Part shown: positions 36,801 through 48,800 of the stretch, one piece after another
How positions within the stretch are numbered: the stretch's first letter is position 1
Layout: each line of letters starts with the position of its first letter
Origin: Antedon mediterranea
Lineage: Eukaryota > Echinodermata > Crinoidea > Comatulida > Antedonidae
NCBI RefSeq assembly: GCF_964355755.1
Contig: NC_092676.1
Location: forward strand, 3,144,288 to 3,208,287
Direction of reading: 5' to 3'
Length of the DNA stretch: 64,000 nt
Made by a program: the position numbers and the translations under genes
The notes under the pieces: generated by a model
What the model saw: the letters and a program-made list of their open reading frames with translations, nothing else
Database searches by the model: none
Told to the model about the DNA's origin: nothing

Positions 36801-39800
36801 TAAAATATTATTTAATTTTGATTTATTATATTATCTTACAAAAAATAAAAAAAATTCATAGTGAATTCATTAAAAAGAAGTTGTTTATTTTTGGGGTTGG
36901 TGTGTGGGGAGTGGTTTAAACTTATAATCACATAATAATATAATTATATATTAATTATTTTGTTATAGTTGTCCTACAATGTAAAATACAATTTCTAATT
37001 TAACTTTTTAATTAAACTAAATTGTAGTACAGTAAATACATTATACTGCATGTAATCCATCTATTGTATACTTTAGTATGTCAAAATATAATATGTTAAA
37101 ATAAAAATTTGGTAAATATATTTTAATAGTTTATTTCCTAAAACAAAATGTTTACACCAAATTCAAATCATTAGCAACCATAATAAATGTATTATCTAAT
37201 ATGTAATACAGATTCAGTTTCAATTGTTATATCTTACAAAAATAAATAGTTCAATCATGGTGTATACATTTAAAAAATGTTGATTTTAAAATTATTTGAA
37301 ATAATTTGATAAATTTAAAAATGTTGATTTTAAAATTCTTTTTCTGTAAATAGTCGTAATTTACACATTAGTCCATTTTTACAATTGAACCTACAATGAA
37401 TGCACTCCATTGTATAAACATTTTAATGTCAAAATATAAAATATATATGTAAATTTTAATTTCAAATCACTACATAAACAAATACTAATTATTTAGTAAC
37501 ATTTGTTATAATGATATTTATATTGTGACATTTACAATAAAAATTTATTTTGAATTATTTTTATTTAAAAAAAATAAAATTTGTGGATGGGAAAAAAAAC
37601 TATTGATTTTTAAAGATATTTTTTATAAGATCACAAATTGTGAAATTATGTAATAATTTTAATCCATTATCATTGTTTAACCAACAAAGTAAAATAATTT
37701 GTAATTTAATTCTAAATTAAACCTTCAATTCAATTCAATAATACATTTATTTAAGATGGTCACAATATATAACAAACAATATTACAATAAACAATCATAA
37801 ACAATTAATATAAGACCATCTTAGGGATCAAAATTAGAAGTAGAACTTGTCTCACATTGACCCCTAAAATAATAATAATAATTCAAACAAAAATAAGAAC
37901 GGTACAGTATAAATATACAAATACAACGCATACAATTAAATAAATTATACAGTGCGCAACATATTTAGTAGGTTTGGTAACAAGATAAATAAAGGATTTT
38001 TATATGCTTTCTAAATGAATTTACAGTATATAAATGATTGATGGCAGTTGAATCTAGATTATTCCAATACGTTGGTCCTAAATGGCTTTTTCTAAGTTTA
38101 ACAAATGGAACATACAATTTATGTGGATTTCTTATGTTATAGGTATGATCTAATAAACGATTTGAAAATAACATTGAAACAGACTTTGGTAGTAAACCAG
38201 TAACATATTCAAACATAAAAGAAGTAACTTGAAGTTTATGAAGGTCATATATTTTTTAAATTTTAAGTTTTTTAAACAAAGGTTCTGATGCAGATGTAAA
38301 TTGTTCAAAGTTTAATAATCGAACAACACGTTTTTGTAACCAAAATGGTAAAAGTAAGCAAACATAAGCAATACACTTACAGTGTTTCCAATGCTGTCAA
38401 ACCAGCAAATGCATTGGCTTGTAATGTACTTATTTGGTTCCTGTACAAATCCCTTAAAAGTAAAAAGAATGCACAGTATAAGTATAATCACAATATCCAA
38501 GCTGTTTTTAAATTATTTTATTTTTTCTGTCACCTCAAATGTTGAAATGTCTACATTCCTGTACATTATACAGTAGTTATACTGCATGTACTCTATTGTA
38601 TGTACTTTAGTTATGTCAAAATATATTATGTTAAAATAAAAATGTGATAAATATATTTAAATTCACATTTTTGAATTGTTATATTTTACAACAATAGATA
38701 ATTCAATCATGGTAGATAAATAAAAAAAAATTCTAAATTAAAACCAACTAAATAAACTGATTGAAACAACATAAAATTACTCTAAACCATCAGCTGTAGT
38801 TCAACATTAACAACTGCACCCCCCCTCCCCCTCTGGTCACTATTATCATGGACCTTTAAATTAGCATGAATCTATATAAATTCTTTCTTTCTTTGGTTGC
38901 AGAATATTTGTTGTATCAATCAACTTATGTTAACCCGATTAAATTTCAATTATTATCATACAAAAATAAATAATTCAATCATGATGGATACATTTTAAAA
39001 ATGTTGATTTTAAAATAATTTTTTTTTGCTATACATACAAATATAAAATATATATTTATATTTTAATAATTTTTTTCTCATAAGACAAAATTAATACATA
39101 AACAAATATTAATTATTTAGTAACATTTGTTATAATGATATTTATATTGTGACATTTACAATAACAATTTATTTTGAAATATTATTATTTAAAAAAATAA
39201 AATTCATTCATGGTGGATGAGAAAAAAACTATTGATTTATAAAGTTATTTTTTACAAGATCACAAATTGTGAAATTATGTAATAATATTAATCCATTATC
39301 ATTGTTTAACCAACAATGTAAAATAATAATAATTTGTAATTTGATTTCTGAATTAAAACCAAATTGTTAAAAGTAAGCAAACATAAGCAATACACTTACA
39401 GTGTTTTCAATGCTGTCAAACCAGCAAATGCATTGGCTTGTAATGTACTTATTTGGTTATAGTCCAAATACCTTAAAAGTAAAAAGAATGGACAGTATAA
39501 GTAAATCACAATATCCAAGCTGTTTTAAAATTATTTTAGTTTTTCAGGAATCAAACCTCAAATGTTGATATGTCTACATTCCTGTAAATTATACAGTAGT
39601 TATACTGCATGTACTCTATTGTATGTACTTTAGTGATGTCAAAATATACTATGTTAAAATAAAAATGTGGTAAATATATTGAAATAAACTAAATGTCTAC
39701 ACGAAATTAAACAATTTTTTTTTTAGCAACCATAAATGTACTATCTAATATACAATACAGATTCACCCCAATTGTTATATCTTACAAAAATATATAGTTC

Positions 39801-42800
39801 AATCTTGGTGGATACATTTAATTGTTAATTGTAAATAATCATGAGATCATAAGGTACATATTAGTCCATTATTACAATTGATCATACAATGCATTGTATT
39901 GTATCAACATTTTAATGTATACAATGTATATTTAAATTTTAATCATTTTTATTCTTATAAGACAAAATTAATACATAAACAAATATTAATTATTTAGTAA
40001 CATTAATTATAATGATATTTATATTGTAAATATTTACATTTAAAGATTAATTTTTAATTATTATATATTACAGAAAAAATAAAGTTCATTCATGTTGGCT
40101 GAACTAAAGACTAGTTTTAAAGATATTTTTTATAAGATCACAAATTGTGAAATTATATAATAATATTAATCCATTATCATTGCTTAACCAACAATGTAAA
40201 ATAATTTATAATTTAATTTCTAAATTAAAACCAAATTGGTAAAAGTAAGCAAACATAAGCAATACACTTACAGTGTTTTCAATGCTGTCAAACCAGCAAA
40301 TGCATTGGCTTGTAATGTACTTATTTGGTTACCGCTCAAATACCTTAAAAATAAAAAGAATGCACAGTATAAGTAAATCACAATATCCAAGCTGTTTTTT
40401 AATCATTTTGTTGAAATGTCTACATTCCTGTACATTATACAGTAGTTATACTGCATGTACTCTATTGTATGTACTTTAGTTATTTCAAAATATACTATTT
40501 CAAAATAAAAATGTGGTAGATATATATTTTAAACAAAATGTCTACAACAAAGTCAAATTGTTTTCAATTGTTATATCTTACAAAAAAATAAATACTGTAG
40601 TACAATCATGGTGGATAAATTTAGAAATTGTTGCTTTAAAAATGTTTGTACTGTAAATAATAATGAAATGATAGAATATATTTTATTATTAATGTAAAAT
40701 AATGTGTAATTGTATTTCTAAATTAAAACCAAATAAATAAACTGATTGAAACAACATAAAATTACTCTAAACCATCAGCTGTAGTTCAACATTAACAACT
40801 GCACCCCCCCTGGTCACTATTATCATGGACCTTTAAATTAGCATGAATACACAGTCAAAAGAAATTAAAATATATTTTGTACGATTTTCTTTTCCTATGA
40901 CTTGTTTTAGATATGGTCCATAATACAGTTGAAACCTCCTGTGGACACCACTTGTAAATGGACACCTCATAACGGATACTCACATAAAAGTCTGTGTGTC
41001 CTTTTTATTCAATATAGTGCATTGGTAAGTACCATTAGGGAAGAGTGGAATTACTTTCCCTGTTACCATCTTAAATCATCTCAAACATTTCCATAAGAGG
41101 ACAGGAAAAACATTTTATTTGTATAGATAACTTCTAAAAACTGTTTATTTTCTAAAAATAATTTTAAATACTGAAATCTATGTTACTTTACTTTAAAATA
41201 GCCTTTATGTTGGAGAATTAGACGCTATACATTATTTGTTATAGTACAAGATTAAATTCATTCATTCATTCATTTTATTTGGTCCAATATAAAAATACAT
41301 CAGAAATTCCTCTTATATACACTGCAGAGATAATAACAATATACGTACATGCAGAAAACAATCAATATAAAAAATCACTGATAAAATATCAATTCAAATT
41401 CTCCGACTGGGCAATAATTATCACAAAATTTAATTCAATATTGTGTTTTGTCTGATTGTGAAATCTACTTTTGACTTACTGTATAACAAAATTTAAACAT
41501 GAACTCATTTTTTATGTAATATTTCAATCATAATTATAAAGTACATATCAATAAAAATACTCACAGCAATGTCAATGCAGTTAAACCAAAAAATGCATTT
41601 GCTGGCAATGTGCTTATCTTGAAATCTCTCAACCACCTTCAAGGTAAAACAATGTAGTATTAAGCAAGCAGCAGACCATGTATTAAGAAATATACCTGTA
41701 TAGACTCTACATATGCCATTATTCCCAATATGGACACCCCTCGAAAGGAAAATGGAATAGTCCAGGCGCCTTAGCGGGCCGTACAAACGTCTCTCACGCA
41801 TGACATCGTCCTCATATTCCAAGATCCACGTGATCACGGCGAGGGGAGGCGGGAGGGATTGCTATACAGGTAGGTATCTCACTCATACATAGACTATACC
41901 AACACCACTGTTGGTTTGTGTAATCATATACCATCTTGTAAATGGCCATGTTTTTTTGTTGGTCTTAGTTTGGAACAAAAATTATTACAAAAAGTTTCTA
42001 AAATTTAGTTTTATTTGAAAATTCTAGAAAGTTTGTAGGAATTCAGAGTAAAAAAATACTCACAGTTCTGGTAGTGATGTCAACCCATTAAATGCATTGG
42101 CTTCTAGTGTACGTATTTGATTAGTTTCCACCCGGCCAGCCCTAAAAAAAAATAACGTTCAGTAAAAAAAAATTGCAGTATTCAAAACTATATATACTAC
42201 TATAAACTATAATTTAAAACCATTAGTTACCATTAAAGATGAGATCTAAGAATTCTAATTCTCCGACTGTGTAATTATCACAAAATTTAATTCAAAATTG
42301 TGTTTTGTCTGCTTGTGAAATGTTACTTTTCTTTGTTTTCCACGGGATTACACTGTAGTGATATAGGTGGACAACATTATACATCGCAATTCAGTTATTT
42401 TTGTAAACACACATATCCCCCCCCCCCCCAGTTTTTTAATGGTGGTGGGGGAGGGGGATCCTGTTGTCACCGCTGTAATTCAATAAATGAAACAGGTACT
42501 GAAATAGTACTGAATGATGCTTCATTTTATGAAAACCACATAAAATAATCATGATTATTGAAAGAAAATTAGACATTGGTATAAGAAATGCATTAAAAAA
42601 GTAGAAATAACAAAGCAATTTCAATAAATATGTAAATAATGTTTAGGTAAGTTTTGATTTTTAAAGAATAGGTTTAAGCAGCAAGACAAGAAATATGATA
42701 TGAACTAACTTTAATTTAATAGCCTTGTTTTGTTCACATTCATTTATTCATTCATATTCAATATCATAAGTAAAAAATAGAAATTTTGTTCTCAGAGCCC

Positions 42801-45800
42801 ACCGTTTAAACTATATTATATTCAAAATAAATATAACAGTTAATTATATCTCAACCGAATGAATCTTTTTAAAGGGTAAATTATGTTTGTTGTAGCCATT
42901 TTTTTATAGGTATGTTGCAAGTCATGGCCAAATCTCTTCTATTTTTTTCAAAAGCAAACTGTAGTGAACAGAATGAAAATAATTAAATGCCAAAGATTAT
43001 ACATATGTGTTATCCAAATTGCATGGCATTTATGCATTGATTTTTGCAGTAGATATATTGAACTAATGAATTATTAATCAAAAGAAATTCATAAGAGTAA
43101 CTATAAAAAAAATACCTGTAATCAATGATTTGCCCGACGTGCAATATCCTTCAAAGTAAGAGAAATACAAAGTAATTGTTAATATAAAAAAAAAATATAT
43201 ATATATATATTTTTTGATAATTCAAAACAAAATAACTACATAAACAAAATGTAGTAAATCTTACTTAAAGGATATTTAAATTGTAAAATATTATTTTACA
43301 ACTGAAAATTTATTTTGATTTATTATATTATCTTACAAAAAATTAAAAAAATTCATAGTGAATTCATTAAAAAGAAGTTGTTTATTTTTGGGGTTGGGTG
43401 TGGGGAGTGGTTTAAACTTATAATCACATAATAATATAATTATATATTAATTATTTTGTTATAGTTGTCCTACAATGTAAAATACTATTTCTAATTTAAC
43501 TTTTTAATTAAAACTAAATTGTAGTACAGTAAATACATTATACTGCATGTAATCCATCTATTGTATACTTTAGTATGTCAAAATATAATATGTTAAAATA
43601 AAAATTTGGTAAATATATTTTAATAATTTATTTCCTAAAACAAAATGTTTACACCAAATTTAAATCGTTAGCAACCATAATAAATGTATTATCTAATATG
43701 TAATACAGATTCAGTTTCAATTTTTATATCTTACAAAATTAAATAGTTCAATCATGGTGTATACATTTAAAAAATGTTGATTTTAAAATTATTTGAAATA
43801 ATTTGATAAATTTAAAAATGTTGATTTTAAAATTCTTTTTCTGTAAATAGTCGTAATGTACACATTAGTCCATTTTTACAATTGAACCTACAATGAATGC
43901 ACTCCATTGTATAAACATTTTAATGTCAAAATATAAAATATATATGTAAATTTTAATTTTAAATCACTACATAAACAAATACTAATTATTTAGTAACATT
44001 TGTTATAATGATATTTATATTGTGACATTTACAATAAAAATTTATTTTGAATTATTTTTATTTTTAAAAAATAAAATTTGTGGATGAGAAAAAAAACTAT
44101 TGATTTTTAAAGATATTTTTTATAAGATCACAAATTGTGAAATTATGTAATAATTTTAATCCATTATCATTGTTTAACCAACAAAGTAAAATAATTTGTA
44201 ATTTAATTCTAAATTAAACCAAATTGGTAAAAGTAAGCAATCATAAGCAATTATATACTTACAGTGTTTCCAATGCTGTCAAACCAGCAAATGCATTGGC
44301 TTGTAATGTACTTATTTGGTTCCAGTACAAATCCCTTAAAAGTAAAAAGAATGCACAGTATAAGTAAATCACAATATCCAAGCTGTTTTTAAATTATTTT
44401 ATTTTTTCTGTCACCTCAAATGGTGAAATGTCTACATTCCTGTACATTATACAGTAGTTATACTGCATGTACTCTATTGTATGTACTTTAGTTATGTCAA
44501 AATATATTATGTTAAAATAAAAATGTGGTAAATATATTTTAAATTCACATTTTTGAATTGTTATATTTTACAACAATAAATAATTCAATCATGGTAGATA
44601 AATAAAAAAAAATTCTAAATTAAAACCAAATAAATAAACTGATTGAAACAACATAAAATTACTCTAAACCATCAGCTGTAGTTCAACATTAACAACTGCA
44701 CCCCCCCCCCCCCCTCTGGTCACTATTATCATGGACCTTTAAATTAGCATGAATCTATATAAATTCTTTCTTTCTTTGGTTGCAGAATATTTGTTGTATC
44801 AATCAACTTATGTTAAACCGATTAAATTTCAATTATTATCATACAAAATTAAATAATTCAATCATGATGGATACATTTTAAAAATGTTGATTTTAAAATA
44901 ATTTTTTTTTGCTATACATACAAATATGAAATATATATTTATATTTTAATAATTTTTTTTCTCATAAGACAAAATTAATACATAAACAAATACTAATTAT
45001 TTAGTAACATTTGTTATAATGATATTTATATTGTGACATTTACAATAAAAATTTATTTTGAAATATTATTATTTAAAAAAATAAAGTTCATTCATGGTGG
45101 ATGAGCAAAAAACTATTAATTACTAAATTAAACCAAATTGGTAAAAGTAAGCAAACATAAGCAATACACTTACAGTGTTTCCAATGCTGTCAAACCAGCA
45201 AATGCATTGGCTTGTAATGTACTTATTTGGTTATCGTACAAACCCCTTAAAAGTAAAAAGAATGCACAGTATAAGTAAATCACAATATCCAAGCTGTTTT
45301 AAAATTATTTTAGTTTTTCAGGAATCAAACCTCAAATGTTGAAATGTGTACATTCCTGTGCATTATACAGTAGTTATACTGCATGTACTCTATTGTATGT
45401 ACTTTAGTTATGTCAAAATATACTGTGTTAAAATAAAAATGTGGTAAATATATTTAAATTCACATTTTTGAATTGTATATAAAATATATATTTATATAAT
45501 TTTTTTCTCATAAGACAAAATTAATACATAAAAAAATACTAATTATTTAGTGACATTTGTTATAATAATATTTATATTGTGACATTTACAATAAAAATTT
45601 ATTTTGAAATATTATTATTTAAAAAAATAAAATTCATTCATGGTGAATGAGCAAAAAACTAGTTATTTATTTTTATTATTTTTTATAAGATCACAAATTG
45701 TGAAATTATATAATAATAATCCATTATCATTGATTAACCAACAATGTAAAATAATTTGTAATTTAAGCAATACACTTACAGTGTTTCCAATGCTGTCAAA

Positions 45801-48800
45801 CCAGCAAATGCATTGGCTGGTAATGTACTTATTTGGTTACTGCCCAAATCCCTTAAAAATAAAAAGAATGCACAGTATAAGTAAATCACAATATCCAAGC
45901 TGTTTTTAAATTATTTTAGTTTTTCTGTCACCTCAAATGTTGAAATGTCTACATTCCTGTACATTATACAGTAGTTATACTGCATGTACTCTATTGTATG
46001 TACTTTAGTTATGTCAAAATATACTGTGTTAAAATAAAAATGTGGTAAATATATTTAAATTCACATTTTTGAATTGTATATAAAATATATATTTATATAA
46101 TTTTTTTCTCATAAGACAAAATTAATACATAAAAAAATACTAATTATTTAGTGACATTTGTTATAATAATATTTATATTGTGACATTTACAATAAAAATT
46201 TATTTTGAAATATTATTATTTAAAAAAATAAAATTCATTCATGGTGAATGAGCAAAAAACTAGTTATTTATTTTTATTATTTTTTATAAGATCACAAATT
46301 GTGAAATTATATAATAATAATCCATTATCATTGATTAACCAACAATGTAAAATAATTTGTAATTTAAGCAATACACTTACAGTGTTTCCAATGCTGTCAA
46401 ACCAGCAAATGCATTGGCTGGTAATGTACTTATTTGGTTACTGCCCAAATCCCTTAAAAATAAAAAGAATGCACAGTATAAGTAAATCACAATATCCAAG
46501 CTGTTTTTAAATTATTTTAGTTTTTCTGTCACCTCAAATGTTGAAATGTCTACATTCCTGTACATTATACAGTAGTTATACTGCATGTACTCTATTGTAT
46601 GTACTTTAGTTATGTCAAAATATACTGTGTTAAAATAAAAATGTGGTAAATATATTTAAATTCACATTTTTGAATTGTATATAAAATATATATTTATATA
46701 ATTTTTTTCTCATAAGACAAAATTAATACATAAAAAAATACTAATTATTTAGTGACATTTGTTATAATAATATTTATATTGTGACATTTACAATAAAAAT
46801 TTATTTTGAAATATTATTATTTAAAAAAATAAAATTCATTCATGGTGAATGAGCAAAAAACTAGTTATTTATTTTTATTATTTTTTATAAGATCACAAAT
46901 TGTGAAATTATATAATAATAATCCATTATCATTGATTAACCAACAATGTAAAATAATTTGTAATTTAAGCAATACACTTACAGTGTTTCCAATGCTGTCA
47001 AACCAGCAAATGCATTGGCTGGTAATGTACTTATTTGGTTACTGCCCAAATCCCTTAAAAATAAAAAGAATGCACAGTATAAGTAAATCACAATATCCAA
47101 GCTGTATTTAAATTATTTTAGTTTTTCTGTCACCTCAAATGTTGAAATGTGTACATTCCTGTACATTATACAGTAGTTATATTGGATGTACTCTATTGTA
47201 TGTACTTTAGTTATGTCAAAATATACTATGTTAAAATAAAAATGTGGTAAATATATTTAAATTCACATTTTTGAATTGTTTTACAACAATAAATAATTCA
47301 ATCATGGTAGATAAATTTAAAAAAATGTTGATTTTAAAATTCTTTTTACTGTAAATAATTAAATTATGGAATCATAATGTACACATTAGTCCATTATTAC
47401 AATTGAACCTACAATGCATGCATTGTATTGTATCAATATTTTATGGAAAAATATACAATATATAGGTAAATTTTAATAGTTTTTATTCTCATAAGACAAA
47501 ATTATTACATAAATAAATATTAATTATTTAGTAACATTCATTATAATGATATTTATATTGCAAATATTAAAAATCAAAGATGAATTTTGAATTATTATAT
47601 ATTACAGAAAAAATAAAGTTCATTCATGGTGGATGAACTATGAGACTAGTGATTTTTAAATATATTTTTATAAGATCACAAATTGTGAAATTATATAATA
47701 ATATTAATCCATTATCATTGCTTAACCAACAATGTAAAACTATTTGTAATTTAATTCTAAATTAAACCAAATTGGTAAAACTAAGCAAACATAAGCAATA
47801 CACTTACAGTGTTTCCAATGCTGTCAAACCAGCAAATGCATTGGCTTGTAATGTACTTATTTGGTTCCTGTACAAATACCTTAAAAATAAAAAGAATGCA
47901 CAGTATAAGTAAATCACAATATCCAAGCTGTTTTTTAATCATTTTGTTGAAATGTCTACATATACTGCATGTACTCTATTGTATGTACTTTAGTTATTTC
48001 AAAATATACTATGTCAAAATAAAAATGTGGTAGATATAATATTTAAACAAAATGTCTACAACAAAGTCAAATTGTTTTCAATTGTTATATCTTACAAAAA
48101 AATAAATACTGTAGTCCAATCATGGTGGATAAATTTAGAAATTGTTGCTTTAAAAATGTTTGTACTGTAAATAATAATGAAATGATAGAATATATTCTAT
48201 TATTAATGTAAAATAATGTGTAATTGTATTTCTAAATTAAAACCAAATAAATAAACTGATTGAAACAACATAAAATTACTCTAAACCATCAGCTGTAGTT
48301 CAACATTAACAACTGCACCCCCCCCCCCCCTGGTCACTATTATCATGGACCTTTAAATTAGCATGAACCTATATAAATTCTTTCTTTCTTTGGTTGCAGA
48401 ATATTTGTTGGGTCAATGAACTTATGTTAAACCGATTAAATTTCAGTTATTATCTTACAAAAATAAATAATTCAATCATGGTGGATACATTTAAAAATGT
48501 TGATTTTAAAATAATTCTTTTTGCTATACATACAAATTTAAAATATATATTTATATTTTAATAATTTTTTTCTCATAAGACAAAATTAATACTTAAACAA
48601 ATACTAATTATTTAGTAACATTTGTTATAATAATATTTATATTGTGATATTTACAATAAAAATTTATTTTGAAATATTATTATTTAAAAAAATAAAGTTC
48701 ATTCATGGTGGATAAGCAAAAAACTATTAATTACTAAATTAAACCAAATTGGTAAAAGTAAGCAAACATAAGCAATACACTTACAGTGTTTCCAATGCTG

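Larger units (their letters stand above)
36722..39100. repeat. Segmental duplication inside the receptor gene, left copy (3' part)
   Basis: Together with 30590-33740 this matches 40846-44980 in order and orientation (LRR exons, micro-exon, introns). The left copy is longer because it carries the 713-bp TIR element, the fold-back element and the LINE fragment. Confidence 0.85.
40846..44980. repeat. Segmental duplication inside the receptor gene, right copy
   Basis: Nearly identical to 30590-33740 plus 36722-39100 but without three insertions seen there. Includes exons 41565, 42064, 43116 and 44263. An extra 40-50 bp (TATATACACTGCAGAGATAA region, near 41314) is unique to this copy. Confidence 0.85.
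45420..47222. repeat. Three essentially identical 601-bp tandem units, each with one LRR exon
   Basis: Units at 45420-46020, 46021-46621 and 46622-47222. By eye they are identical through exon and intron until a few differences near the end of the third. Each carries one DLGSN exon. This is a very recent amplification. Confidence 0.95.

Noticed and set aside
41505-41837. 110-codon minus-strand ORF
   Set aside because: Reads through LRR exon 41565-41636 in the wrong frame and into both introns.
45640-47111. Three identical 89-codon plus-strand ORFs
   Set aside because: Antisense to the LRR exons and their introns in the 601-bp units; the minus-strand exons explain the conservation.
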